Shown here: one piece after another, positions 1 through 9,470 of the stretch | How the letters are laid out: the number at the start of each line of letters is the position of its first letter | Numbering within the stretch: the first letter of the stretch is position 1 | Position numbers and translations under genes: made by a program | Notes under the pieces: model-generated | Told to the model about the DNA's origin: nothing | What the model saw: the letters and a program-made list of their open reading frames with translations, nothing else | The model's database searches: none | Source: UBA11873 sp047611805 | GTDB lineage: Bacteria; Pseudomonadota; Gammaproteobacteria; Ga0077536 | Assembly (NCBI GenBank): GCA_047611805.1 | Contig: JBLFWX010000002.1 | Coordinates: 124,001 to 188,000, forward strand | Length of the DNA: 64,000 nt | Direction of reading: 5' to 3'

Positions 1-2
1 AT

Positions 3-1169
3 GTAATCTCGGGACGCGAAGAAGCGCGATTAATTTATCTCGGCGTGTCGCATGGCTTGGAAGACGAGTCAGATTTAAGGCTCGTTATCGACATTGGTGG
101 CGGCAGCACTGAGTTAATACTGGGTCGTCATTTTGATCCGATCATCATGGAAAGCCTGCACATGGGTTGCGTCGCGATGAGCGCTGCGCACTTTAGCGAC
201 GGCAAGATCACTGACTCCCGGTTAAAACTCGCAGAGATTCGAGCGAAACAAGAACTAGAACCACTTGAAGCCACCTATCGAGAAAAAGGTTGGCAGTCCG
301 TTATTGGTGCCTCTGGGACCAATGTTGCAATCCGTGATGTTGTTATTGCTAATGGTTGGAGTAAAGACGGCATCACGGCGAGCTCTTTGCTTCAGTTACG
401 CTCGTCGCTGGTCTCTGCAGGCCATGTCGACAAGCTGAATTTGCCGGGCTTATCCGAGGAAAGGCGCGCCGTCTTTCCTGGCGGAGTCGCGATACTGTTG
501 GGCATATTTCAGACCTTGGGTATCGAGCACATGCGCGTGTCATCCAGCGCGCTGCGAGAAGGCCTGCTGTATGATTTGCAAGGAAGGATTCAACACGAGG
601 ATGTACGCGAAAAAACGATCGAGTCGTTAGTCGACAGATATTCCACTGACCGTGCCCAGAGCCACAGAGTGTTTGGCACGGCTAAAGATCTTTGGCTGCA
701 AGTCAATTCGCTCTGGAATATCTCTGGAACCGACCTCGAGCAGTTATTGCGTTGGGCGAGCGCGCTCCATGAAATCGGCAGTGCAATTGCACACTCTCAG
801 TATCACAAACATGGGAGTTACTTGCTGACGCATCTCGATATGCCGGGATTCTCCCGCGGCGAGCAGCGTACTTTGGCCGTTTTGGTCCGTGGCCATCGGC
901 GCAAATTTCCGGTCGCCGAATTTCAGACTTTAGCTGATGCTAGTCGCGATAAGATCGAAAAACTGTCTGTGCTACTTCGCTTAGCTGTCGTGCTTCATCG
1001 AAGACGTAGGGAAGCGCAGTTGCCAAGCATTCAAATCCGAGTGGAGGAAGATAAAATTCGTTTGCGATTTCCTGATGAATGGCTGGGACAGCACCAGTTG
1101 ACGGTGGCCGATCTAGAACAAGAGGCGGATTATCTAAAGACGTCGCGCTTCCGGCTAAAGTTCAAATAA
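3..1169 (+). CDS. ppx: Exopolyphosphatase Ppx/GppA family, 5' end off the window
   Basis: Hydrolyses inorganic polyphosphate (or pppGpp) from the chain end in the cytoplasm. The open frame runs in from base 3, reading VISGREEARLIYLGVSHGL ahead of the first internal GTG (45), so the true start lies left of the window; 389 codons are visible. The actin-like ATPase phosphate motif DIGGGSTEL follows soon after, then a GASGTN segment, and an HD-like C-terminal half with ALHEIGSAIAH. Family members are about 500 residues, so roughly the first 110 are missing. It faces ppk tail-to-tail with 16 bp between stops, as in pseudomonads. The pairing with ppk favours Ppx over GppA, but the sequence alone does not settle it. 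Confidence 0.93.
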   Translation, partial: VISGREEARLIYLGVSHGLEDESDLRLVIDIGGGSTELILGRHFDPIIMESLHMGCVAMSAAHFSDGKITDSRLKLAEIRAKQELEPLEATYREKGWQSVIGASGTNVAIRDVVIANGWSKDGITASSLLQLRSSLVSAGHVDKLNLPGLSEERRAVFPGGVAILLGIFQTLGIEHMRVSSSALREGLLYDLQGRIQHEDVREKTIESLVDRYSTDRAQSHRVFGTAKDLWLQVNSLWNISGTDLEQLLRWASALHEIGSAIAHSQYHKHGSYLLTHLDMPGFSRGEQRTLAVLVRGHRRKFPVAEFQTLADASRDKIEKLSVLLRLAVVLHRRRREAQLPSIQIRVEEDKIRLRFPDEWLGQHQLTVADLEQEADYLKTSRFRLKFK

Positions 1170-1185
1170 GAATTACGCACGCGCT

Positions 1186-3261
1186 TCAATCGCTAAGTTC
1201 TTCCAATAACTGCTGTTGCGCTTCTCGTGCGCGGCTCGAACCGGGCTTAACGCGGACGTAGGTGCCGTCGCTACGCAACTGCCAGGCTTTGACATTGTCG
1301 CTCAAGTAGCTATGTAAGCCCTTCTTCAGGATGCGATCACGTATTCGTTTGTCTTCGATGAGGAAGCACGTTTCAATACGACTAAAGAAATTCCGATCCA
1401 TCCAATCGGCGCTCGAAAGATAAACGTCCTGGTTGCCGTCGTTTTGAAAGTAAAATACCCGTGTGTGTTCAAGAAAACGACCGACCACGGAGCGCACGTT
1501 AATATTTTCCGATACGCCGACAATGCCAGGGCGCAATGCACAAACGCCGCGCACAATAAGATCGATTTTTACTCCGGCACAAGACGCATCGTAAAGCGCC
1601 TTTATCACATTAACTTCGGTCAGCGCGTTCATTTTCGCGATAATCCGCGCGGGTTTTCCAGCTCGCGCAATGGCGGCTTCTCGTTCAATAAACTCAACCA
1701 TCGCTTTATGTAAGGTGAATGGAGATTGCAGCAGTTTCTTCAACTTTCCCGGACGACCCGGAGCCGTTAATTGATGGAAAATCTTCTGAACGTCTAGGCC
1801 AATCGCGTTGTCGCAGGTAAATAAACCATAATCCGTATACAGCCTCGCCGTGCTCGGATGGTAATTACCCGTTCCGAGATGAATATAGCGGCGCAGCTGG
1901 TTGCCTTCTCGACGTACAACGAGGATCATTTTTGCGTGAGTTTTATGACCCACCACGCCGTATACAACGTGTGCGCCAGCCTCTTGTAGTTTTGCCGCCA
2001 ACTCAATATTCGCCCGCTCATCAAAGCGTGCTTGCAGCTCAACGACGACCGTCACCTCTTTTCCGGTGCGCGCGGCCTCGACGAGCTCGTTCGCGATAGG
2101 AGAGTCTGCGCCGGTTCTGTACAAGGTCTGCTTAATAACTAAAACGTTCGGATCCGCTGCCGATTGGCGGAGAAACTCAATGACGGGTACGAACGATTCG
2201 AACGGATGGTGCAGTAGCAAATCGCCGCGTCGAATCACGGCGAACAGATCGTTGGAGGTTGCTAATCGACGCGGGCGGCTCGGCGCGAAGGCAGGGAACT
2301 TTAAGTCCGAGCGTTCAATCATCTCAGGTACTGCCATCAAGCGACCTAAATTAACGGGTCCGCGACATTGGTAAATTTCGTCATCGATGAGATCAAACTC
2401 ACGCTTTAGCAAACTAACTAATTCGCGCGGACATTCTTCAGCGATTTCTAGGCGCACTGCCGCGCCAAAACGTCGCTGGTCGAGCTCGCCTTCCAACGCC
2501 AGGATAAGGTCTTCCACGGCTTCATCGTCAACGAATAAATCACTGTCGCGCGTTACCCGAAATTGATAACAGCCTGACACCCGCATGCCTGGGAAAATAT
2601 CGTTTACGTGCGCATGAATAATCGACGATAGGAACACGAAGCTATGCGGTCCGCCAGCTTGTTTTGTCGGAATGTTGATGATTCTCGGCAGCGCCCGAGG
2701 CGCCTGTACTATAGCGACCGCACTATCACGTCCGAACGCATCCTTACCTTCGAGCGACACCAGAAAATTGAGACTCTTGTTAAGAATGCGAGGAAATGGG
2801 TGCGACGGATCTAAGCCAATCGGGCTTAATACAGGTAGTAGTTCGCGGTTGAAGTAGCGCTTAACCCAGCCAGCCTGTTTCGCGTCCCACTGCGAACGTT
2901 TCAAAAAGTGGATCTCTGCTTCTGCCAATAGCGGAATCAACTCGTCATTCAAGATACGGTATTGATCGGCAACGAATTCATGAGCTACCTCGCTAATGCG
3001 TTTTAGCTGCTCGATGGGTGCGATTTGATCGGGACCTGCGGCGGCGGAACGGTAAACAACCTGCTGTTTTAGACCAGCGACTCGAATTTCAAAAAATTCA
3101 TCGAGATTGCTGCTTCCGATGCATAGATATTTCAGCCGCTCTAGCAGCGGATTGGAACTATCCTTGGATAGTTCGAGCACTCGTCGATTGAACTCAAGCA
3201 AGCTCAGCTCGCGATTGATATAGAGCTCCGGGGCATTCAGTTCTATAGTCTTCTTGTCCAT
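1186..3261 (-). CDS. ppk: Polyphosphate kinase 1
   Basis: Reversible synthesis of inorganic polyphosphate from ATP, at or near the inner membrane. The 691 residues match the family length. The N-terminal domain opens with YINRELSLLEFN; the catalytic half carries the autophosphorylated histidine in KTHAK (His442) and the second conserved histidine in HLGTGNYH (His461). The start ATG at 3261 gives the standard N-terminus. It converges with ppx and lies left of the pst operon, so storage and breakdown of polyphosphate sit beside phosphate uptake. I saw no clear Pho box in the 80 bp upstream. Confidence 0.97.
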   Translation of the reverse strand: MDKKTIELNAPELYINRELSLLEFNRRVLELSKDSSNPLLERLKYLCIGSSNLDEFFEIRVAGLKQQVVYRSAAAGPDQIAPIEQLKRISEVAHEFVADQYRILNDELIPLLAEAEIHFLKRSQWDAKQAGWVKRYFNRELLPVLSPIGLDPSHPFPRILNKSLNFLVSLEGKDAFGRDSAVAIVQAPRALPRIINIPTKQAGGPHSFVFLSSIIHAHVNDIFPGMRVSGCYQFRVTRDSDLFVDDEAVEDLILALEGELDQRRFGAAVRLEIAEECPRELVSLLKREFDLIDDEIYQCRGPVNLGRLMAVPEMIERSDLKFPAFAPSRPRRLATSNDLFAVIRRGDLLLHHPFESFVPVIEFLRQSAADPNVLVIKQTLYRTGADSPIANELVEAARTGKEVTVVVELQARFDERANIELAAKLQEAGAHVVYGVVGHKTHAKMILVVRREGNQLRRYIHLGTGNYHPSTARLYTDYGLFTCDNAIGLDVQKIFHQLTAPGRPGKLKKLLQSPFTLHKAMVEFIEREAAIARAGKPARIIAKMNALTEVNVIKALYDASCAGVKIDLIVRGVCALRPGIVGVSENINVRSVVGRFLEHTRVFYFQNDGNQDVYLSSADWMDRNFFSRIETCFLIEDKRIRDRILKKGLHSYLSDNVKAWQLRSDGTYVRVKPGSSRAREAQQQLLEELSD

Positions 3262-3379
3262 CCAAACGTCAACTTAAAATCTTATTCCGCAGGCATAGTT
3301 CGCGACAGCAATAGATTGATACTGGTGATAGAATCGCGAGCCGTTGCCACTAGTACTATACCGGGATCAGCGTCTTAAC

Positions 3380-4240
3380 ATGTCGAACAGTAAGAACAAG
3401 TACTCTAGCACCAAGTCTGAAGACGAGCGCAAGAAAAAAGCCAAACCGCTCACCGCGAAGACGGCAGATCGCCACCAACTCTACGAAGATTCCGTCCAAG
3501 CAGTCGATGCAGAAATCGACTTCGTCGACGCGACATTTACTGCCACCCGGGGTCGTCAAGCAAAGTTTCTAAGAGAAGACTTCTGTGGCACTGGCAACAC
3601 CTCGTGTGAATGGGTGCGTCGACGTAGTGACAACTACGCCGTTGGCGTCGATCTTGACGAAGACGTAATGGGTTGGGGGCGAGATCGACACATTGTTGGA
3701 TTAAGCGACTCGGAGCAAGAACGTATCGCGCTAATTAAGGCCGACGTCATGACAGTGCACACGCCCACTCAAGATATCGTGATCGCGATGAATTTCAGTT
3801 ATTGGGTGTTTAAGCAACGCCCTGCACTGCGAGACTATTTCGCCAAAGTTCGCGACGCGCTGGGCGCGGACGGCATGTTCGTGCTCGATTGTTACGGAGG
3901 ATACGATGCTTTTCGCGAGCTGAAGGAAAGCACGAAGCATAAGGGCTTCACCTACCTGTGGGACCAGGCCGCGTACAATCCCGTCACTGGAGAAATGCGC
4001 TGCCACATCCATTTTAAGTTTACGGACGGGTCACGATTGAAGAAAGCGTTTACCTATGACTGGCGATTGTGGACCTTGCCGGAGCTGCGGGAAATATTGA
4101 GCGAAGCGGGTTTTAGTAAGGTTACGACGTACTGGCAGGGATGGAATGAAGATGAAACGGAAGCCAATGGGGAATTTACGCCGGTCGAGACGGCTGATGC
4201 GGATGCTGGCTGGATTAGCTACATTGTCGCGGATCGCTAG
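3380..4240 (+). CDS. Class I SAM-dependent methyltransferase, substrate unknown
   Basis: A Rossmann-fold methyltransferase of 286 residues from the ATG at 3380; a TTG at 3344 would add 12 residues with no better ribosome site. The first 35 residues are Lys/Ser-rich and look disordered. The SAM-binding glycine motif is EDFCGTGNTSCEW, followed by VGVDLDEDVM (acidic loop) and later MNFSYWVFKQR and FVLDCYGGYDAF. The C-terminus ends in a strand-rich WQGWNEDETEANGEF segment. It lies between ppk and the pst operon, with 196 bp to pstS. I recognise the fold, not the substrate; nothing nearby fixes it. Confidence 0.8.
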   Translation: MSNSKNKYSSTKSEDERKKKAKPLTAKTADRHQLYEDSVQAVDAEIDFVDATFTATRGRQAKFLREDFCGTGNTSCEWVRRRSDNYAVGVDLDEDVMGWGRDRHIVGLSDSEQERIALIKADVMTVHTPTQDIVIAMNFSYWVFKQRPALRDYFAKVRDALGADGMFVLDCYGGYDAFRELKESTKHKGFTYLWDQAAYNPVTGEMRCHIHFKFTDGSRLKKAFTYDWRLWTLPELREILSEAGFSKVTTYWQGWNEDETEANGEFTPVETADADAGWISYIVADR

Positions 4241-4347
4241 CCCGTCCGCCGGGAATCCGAATCTGATATCGTCAAATCTATAGCTATTGCGCGGTGAAAC
4301 CCGGGCCTAGGCCGAACCGCGACTAAGTCCGATTCGATAATGTAGCG

Positions 4348-4381
4348 TCGTCATATTCATGTAACAAAGCGATCGTTTAAT
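4348..4381 (+). promoter_or_regulatory. Pho box and -10 of the pst operon
   Basis: Two direct half-sites, TCGTCAT and ATGTAAC, are separated by ATTC (4348-4365). This fits the PhoB consensus CTGTCAT-N4-CTGTCAY at five of seven positions in each half. A TTTAAT -10 (4376-4381) starts 11 bases after the box, the spacing expected when PhoB replaces the -35. The box is about 70 bp upstream of the pstS start. The motif is read directly from sequence; PhoB control is inferred from the family. Confidence 0.65.
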
Positions 4382-4436
4382 GGCCTCGTCGCGCAAGCCG
4401 CGATAGTTTTGCATTTGAAATGGCGGAGGCAAGGAC

Positions 4437-5408
4437 TTGAAAAATCTGTTAATAAACATAACTTTAGTACTCATGATCGCAAACGCAGGCATCTGTTTCG
4501 CGATGGACTCGGTAGACCAAGATCTGCCCGACTACGAGAAAGCTAGCGGTGTTTCTGGGAATATCTCGAGTGTCGGGTCCGATACGCTCGCGAACTTAAT
4601 GACTCTATGGACGGAAGAATTCAAACGTTTTTATCCGAACGTCAATATTCAAGTGCAAGCTGCGGGATCGAGCACGGCGCCGCCGGCACTCACTGAAGGA
4701 ACCTCAAATTTGGGGCCGATGAGCCGCAAGATGAAAGACAAAGAAATCGAGTCCTTCGAACGCAAGCACGGCTACAAACCGACGGCGGTGCCCGTCGCGA
4801 TTGATGCGCTTGCAGTCTATGTTCACAAAGATAACCCGATCACGGGTATTTCAATCCCACAAGTCGATGCGATTTTTTCCGCAACACGGACCTGTGGCTA
4901 CAAAAGCGATGTGACAACTTGGGGGGACCTTGGTTTAACCGGGGTATGGAGCCGCAGACCCATTCAGCTTTACGGACGCAATTCGGTGTCCGGCACGTAT
5001 GGTTACTTTAAAGAAAAGGCTTTATGTAAGGGCGACTTCAAGAATTCTGTCAACGAGCAACCGGGATCAGCCTCGGTCGTCCAAGGCATTACGAAATCGA
5101 TCAATGGAATCGGGTACTCCGGTATTGGCTACCGGACCTCTGGCGTTCGTGCTGTTCCTCTGGCCAAGGATGACGGCGGTGAATTTATCGAGGCGAGTCC
5201 AGACAACGCCATTTCCGGTAAATTTCCCTTGGCGCGTTTTCTCTATGTTTATGTAAATAAACATCCGAATAGACCGTTGCCTCCGTTGGAACGTGAGTTT
5301 TTGCGAATGGTTCTGTCAAAAATTGGTCAAGGCGTCGTAGTGAAGGACGGATATATCCCACTTCCAAGTAAGGTAGCAGGGAAATACGCAGGCTTGTTTG
5401 CTGAGTAG
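4437..5408 (+). CDS. pstS: Phosphate ABC transporter substrate-binding protein
   Basis: Periplasmic high-affinity phosphate binder that feeds PstCAB. The 323 residues start with a signal peptide (MKNLLINITLVLMIANAG, cleavage near residue 22). The phosphate-binding motif regions are visible: VGSDTLANLM, AAGSSTAPPAL, GPMSRKMKD, and YGRNSVSGTYGYF. A TTG start at 4437 is chosen because GGAGG at 4425-4429 sits 7 bases ahead; the next ATG (4473) would cut the signal peptide. It is the first gene of pstSCAB-phoU and lies behind a Pho box. A hairpin separates it from pstC, which would let pstS be made in excess. Confidence 0.95.
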   Translation: MKNLLINITLVLMIANAGICFAMDSVDQDLPDYEKASGVSGNISSVGSDTLANLMTLWTEEFKRFYPNVNIQVQAAGSSTAPPALTEGTSNLGPMSRKMKDKEIESFERKHGYKPTAVPVAIDALAVYVHKDNPITGISIPQVDAIFSATRTCGYKSDVTTWGDLGLTGVWSRRPIQLYGRNSVSGTYGYFKEKALCKGDFKNSVNEQPGSASVVQGITKSINGIGYSGIGYRTSGVRAVPLAKDDGGEFIEASPDNAISGKFPLARFLYVYVNKHPNRPLPPLEREFLRMVLSKIGQGVVVKDGYIPLPSKVAGKYAGLFAE

Positions 5409-5447
5409 TTTTCGCGGTGCAGTTTCGATTGCGATAGAATATCGCCG

Positions 5448-5477
5448 GGCTCGGCCGGGCTAAGCCTCGGCGGAGCC
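5448..5477 (+). promoter_or_regulatory. Hairpin in the pstS-pstC spacer
   Basis: GGCT (5448-5451) pairs with AGCC (5474-5477), GCCG (5454-5457) with CGGC (5468-5471), and an inner GGC-TAA-GCC closes the loop. No T-run follows; the pstC ribosome site AAGGAAG begins 4 bases later. It is not a classic terminator. By position it could protect the pstS message 3' end or dampen pstC translation, giving binding protein in excess of permease. Confidence 0.5.
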
Positions 5478-5490
5478 ATAAAGGAAGTTG

Positions 5491-7749
5491 ATGGAATCCG
5501 AAACTACGCAAACCAAACTCCAACTGGAAAATAGCCACCGTCGCTGGCGGACAATCAAGGACCGCCTCTTCGGGTGGACGATGGCGGTTGGCGGTATTGG
5601 CGTGATCATTACTATCGTGATGATCTTCTTCTATTTATTTTACGTCGTGCTGCCGATTTTCGGCAGCGCGAGCACCGCGCCGCTGGTGCGTTATGATTCC
5701 CCGTTCAAAGGCTCACCGATCGCCCATCTATCGCTGGACGAATACGCTGAAATTGGTTTCGTCATAACGGCAGATGGCGAATACGCATTTTTCACCGCGA
5801 ACAACGGCGTTATAATCGACCAGGGCAAGATCTCAAATGGCGCGGGCAGCCCGGTCGTCGCGATCGCCGCCGGCGATCCGGTTCAGCGAACCATCACGGT
5901 GGCGTTTGAGGATCGCACAGTAATCGTTGTGCGGCCGGAGTACGCGATCAGCTATCCGAATGACAAACGCCGTATTACGCCGACCTTAGAATACCCATTC
6001 GGCAGCACCCCGGTAGAGCTTGGCCAGGGAAGCGGGGACATTTCAATGTTAGCTGCCCAGGCGCAAGACAACGAGATGACGATTGTCTCGGTTACGGACG
6101 CAAAAGAGTTAACGCTGACGAACGTGACGCTCGCCGAGTCATTTCTCGTCGATGAACCCGAGGTCACAACGACGCATGTTGTCTTACCAAACATCAAATA
6201 TGACATTAGTCATCTCCTGATCGACGTCGACCAGCGGGAGCTTTATGTAGCATCCGCGCAAGGACAAATTAGTTATTTCAATATAAGTAACAAACGGCAA
6301 CCACAACTCCTCGATCTGGTTAACGTTCTCCCGAACGATCTTCAACTCACGACCCTAGAATATTTGAGCGGTGGGATCTCAATTCTCGTCGGCGATTCGA
6401 GCGGCACAATTTCACAATGGTTCCCGGTTCGCGACGACAACAATAATTACACCATCCAACAGGTAAGGAGTTTCGCTCCGTTTACATCGAGTGTTTCAAT
6501 AGTTGTCCCCGAATATTTCCGCAAAGGATTTGTCGCGGCCGATGAGGCGGGAAATTTCGCATTAATCCATACTACCGCCGGGCGCATCCTGGTGACGGAT
6601 ACCCTTGCTACGAATTCGCTACATAAGCTCGCCATTAGTCCGCGCGCCGATGCCCTCTTATTTCTCACCGGCAGTGGCGAGATTGAAAAGCACGCAGTTC
6701 ACAACGAGCATCCAGAGATCTCGTGGAATTCAATTTGGGGAAAAGTTTGGTATGAAAGCCGCGCCGAACCCGAATACATTTGGCAATCTTCGTCGGCGAG
6801 TGGCGATTTCGAACCAAAATTTAGTTTAACACCGCTTACTTTTGGGACGTTGAAGGCGGCCCTATACGCGATGCTCTTCGCAATTCCATTGGCCATTCTA
6901 GGCGCAATCTATACCGCCTATTTTATGACGCCGAAAATGCGTAATTTCGTTAAGCCGTCGGTTGAGGTGATGGCAGCCTTACCCACAGTTATCCTCGGCT
7001 TCCTTGCCGGACTATGGCTTGCTCCGCTCATTGAGCAATATTTAGCCGGCGTGATTTTGGCATTTTTTGTCGTGCCGTTTTCTTTCATTTTCGCCGCTTT
7101 CGTGATTGACAAACTGCCGCCGCGTGCGCGCTCATATTTCCGCAATGGCTGGGAATCAGCCGTGTTACTCCCCATTGTCTGTTTGGGTATATGGTTGTCG
7201 TTGAGCCTGAGCCTGCCGATCGAGACGGCACTCTTTGACGGTAGCTTACCCGTGTGGCTGTCAGAGAATTTCGGTATTTCCTATGATCAGAGAAATTCAC
7301 TCGTCGTCGGCATGGCGATTGGCTTCGCTGTCATTCCGACGATATTCTCAATCAGTGAAGATGCCGTCTTTGGGGTTCCGGGACATCTCACCTCCGGTTC
7401 ACTCGCACTCGGTGCAACACCTTGGCAAACTATGATCGGCGTGGTCATCCTGACTGCCAGCCCAGGCATTTTTTCGGCTGTGATGATCGGGCTAGGACGT
7501 GCGGTCGGAGAAACCATGATTGTACTGATGGCGACTGGCAATACGCCCATCATGGAGATCAATATTTTTGAGGGCTTCCGTGCGTTGTCGGCAAATATCG
7601 CCGTCGAAATGCCAGAGTCCGAAGTTAATAGCACGCATTTTCGGGTGCTCTTTTTGGCAGCCTTAGTTTTATTTATGGTCACATTCGTCGTTAATACGGT
7701 TGCCGAAATTGTTCGTCAGCGTCTACGCGTTAAGTACAGCAATCTGTAG
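5491..7749 (+). CDS. pstC: Phosphate ABC transporter permease PstC, long form
   Basis: Inner-membrane half of the phosphate channel. At 752 residues it is more than twice the enteric PstC (about 320) and resembles the long pseudomonad type. A membrane segment lies at about residues 32-57, then about 400 residues of beta-rich periplasmic domain with propeller-like repeats. The permease core occupies the last 290 residues, with PTVILGFLAGLWLAP and the ATPase-contacting loop LGATPWQTMIGVV. I start at the ATG 5491, with AAGGA ending 5 bases upstream; a TTG directly before it is less likely. pstA begins 6 bp after the stop. Confidence 0.93.
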   Translation: MESETTQTKLQLENSHRRWRTIKDRLFGWTMAVGGIGVIITIVMIFFYLFYVVLPIFGSASTAPLVRYDSPFKGSPIAHLSLDEYAEIGFVITADGEYAFFTANNGVIIDQGKISNGAGSPVVAIAAGDPVQRTITVAFEDRTVIVVRPEYAISYPNDKRRITPTLEYPFGSTPVELGQGSGDISMLAAQAQDNEMTIVSVTDAKELTLTNVTLAESFLVDEPEVTTTHVVLPNIKYDISHLLIDVDQRELYVASAQGQISYFNISNKRQPQLLDLVNVLPNDLQLTTLEYLSGGISILVGDSSGTISQWFPVRDDNNNYTIQQVRSFAPFTSSVSIVVPEYFRKGFVAADEAGNFALIHTTAGRILVTDTLATNSLHKLAISPRADALLFLTGSGEIEKHAVHNEHPEISWNSIWGKVWYESRAEPEYIWQSSSASGDFEPKFSLTPLTFGTLKAALYAMLFAIPLAILGAIYTAYFMTPKMRNFVKPSVEVMAALPTVILGFLAGLWLAPLIEQYLAGVILAFFVVPFSFIFAAFVIDKLPPRARSYFRNGWESAVLLPIVCLGIWLSLSLSLPIETALFDGSLPVWLSENFGISYDQRNSLVVGMAIGFAVIPTIFSISEDAVFGVPGHLTSGSLALGATPWQTMIGVVILTASPGIFSAVMIGLGRAVGETMIVLMATGNTPIMEINIFEGFRALSANIAVEMPESEVNSTHFRVLFLAALVLFMVTFVVNTVAEIVRQRLRVKYSNL

Positions 7750-7755
7750 AGCACA

Positions 7756-9426
7756 ATGAATTCTATCGAATCAGCAAAGACGTGGGTTCACAGCGGCAGC
7801 CCGTGGGTTTGGCTAAGCGCCGGCATGGTTAGCCTCAACCTAATTATGGTGTTCGGATTACTGTTTTTGATTTCGGTGCGCGGCTTAGGTCATTTTTGGC
7901 CCGCCACGATTGATTCAATCGAGCTACGCGAAAAAGACGGCAGCACGACGAGCTTGCTCGGTAATTTCATCGAACAGGAGATCGTCAGCGCAGTGCGAGT
8001 GCGTGGAACCGGCAGCATTGTTCCCGAAGGCATGGAATTCGTTCGTCGCCACCTCATCAAGGTCGGTAATCGAGACGTGTCCGGGGCGGATTTTGTTTGG
8101 GTAAATGAAACAGATATAACGTCCAGAAAAACGCCTCCCGATAGTTTTATGGCCGAACGTGATGAGTGGGGAAACTTCTACGGGAATTTACTCTCGGTGA
8201 AGTTGGACGGTGAAATTATTGCGAGCGGAGAGCCGGCATGGGACGCGATGCAAGAGAGCATCGTGCGGAAAACGGAATTGCGCCGCCAAATAAGAACAAT
8301 CGAAAAAGATCAAATTGGTAAAATAAATTACGCGATGGAACGTCTTCGTTTGCGCAGCAAGCGTTTACAGCTTGACGGCGTCGAATCAGGCGCGCCGTTT
8401 GACGAAATAGCCGCTGAAAAACTATTGCTAGAGGAGCGCTACGGAACACTGAACGACTCATTGTCCGCGATTTATGAAGAGCTAGGTCGATATTCGATAA
8501 TGGCTGCAACAATTACAGGGCAAGAAGTCGAATTACCCATCGCGAAAATGGTTCGTGCTATTCGTCCTAATCAGATGAGCACGTTTGAGAAAATCCGCTA
8601 CTACTTTACCAAGATGTGGGAGTTCGTGTCCGAAGATCCGCGCGAAGCGAATACCGAAGGCGGCGTATTCCCCGCGATTTTCGGTACGGTGCTGTTAGTT
8701 ATTTTGATGTCGATTTTCGTGACCCCGTTCGGGGTCATCGCCGCTATCTATCTGCGTGAATACGCGCACCAAGGCCTACTGACCCGCACAATACGTATTG
8801 CTGTAAATAACCTGGCAGGTGTCCCCTCGATCGTCTACGGTGTATTCGGCCTCGGTTTTTTTGTTTATTTTCTCGGCGGCAATATCGATCAATTGTTTTT
8901 CCCAGAGTCTCTGCCGGCGCCGACTTTCGGAACCCCTGGGATTCTGTGGTCAGCGCTTACCTTGGCGATTCTCACTGTGCCGGTCGTTATCGTGTCAACT
9001 GAGGAAGGTCTGACGCGAATACCTCGCGCGATTCGCGAAGGTTCGTTAGCGTTGGGCGCAACCAAGGCCGAGACTTTGTGGCGTACTGTGTTGCCGATGG
9101 CAACACCCGCGATGATGACGGGATTGATCTTATCTATCGCGCGCGCCGCTGGCGAAGTCGCGCCGTTAATGATGGTTGGTGTTGTAAAATTAGCGCCGTC
9201 GCTCCCAATGGACGGGAACTTCCCTTTTTTGCATGTTGACCGTAAATTCATGCATCTCGGTTTTCATATCTACGACGTTGGTTTCCAAAGCCCGAACGTC
9301 GAAGCAGCCCGCCCCTTGGTTTATGCCACCGCATTTCTGTTAGTCGTGTTAATTGTCGCCCTCAACATTGCGGCGATCCGGATCCGCAATCGCCTGCGCG
9401 AGTCGTACAAAGCAGGGGACGGTTAA
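7756..9426 (+). CDS. pstA: Phosphate ABC transporter permease PstA, long form
   Basis: Partner permease of PstC. The 556 residues exceed the enteric form (about 300). One membrane segment at about 19-44 is followed by roughly 250 periplasmic residues, including a charged, probably coiled-coil stretch at about 165-245. The core then has about five membrane segments, with NNLAGVPSIVYGVFGLG and the coupling loop LALGATKAETLWRTVLP. Both permeases carrying matching extensions suggests they meet in the periplasm, an inference from architecture only. The gene follows pstC by 6 bp and precedes pstB by 44 bp. Confidence 0.94.
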   Translation: MNSIESAKTWVHSGSPWVWLSAGMVSLNLIMVFGLLFLISVRGLGHFWPATIDSIELREKDGSTTSLLGNFIEQEIVSAVRVRGTGSIVPEGMEFVRRHLIKVGNRDVSGADFVWVNETDITSRKTPPDSFMAERDEWGNFYGNLLSVKLDGEIIASGEPAWDAMQESIVRKTELRRQIRTIEKDQIGKINYAMERLRLRSKRLQLDGVESGAPFDEIAAEKLLLEERYGTLNDSLSAIYEELGRYSIMAATITGQEVELPIAKMVRAIRPNQMSTFEKIRYYFTKMWEFVSEDPREANTEGGVFPAIFGTVLLVILMSIFVTPFGVIAAIYLREYAHQGLLTRTIRIAVNNLAGVPSIVYGVFGLGFFVYFLGGNIDQLFFPESLPAPTFGTPGILWSALTLAILTVPVVIVSTEEGLTRIPRAIREGSLALGATKAETLWRTVLPMATPAMMTGLILSIARAAGEVAPLMMVGVVKLAPSLPMDGNFPFLHVDRKFMHLGFHIYDVGFQSPNVEAARPLVYATAFLLVVLIVALNIAAIRIRNRLRESYKAGDG

Positions 9427-9470
9427 TTAATGAAAACCCATACAAATAAAATAATTCAGGTCAGTGTCTG

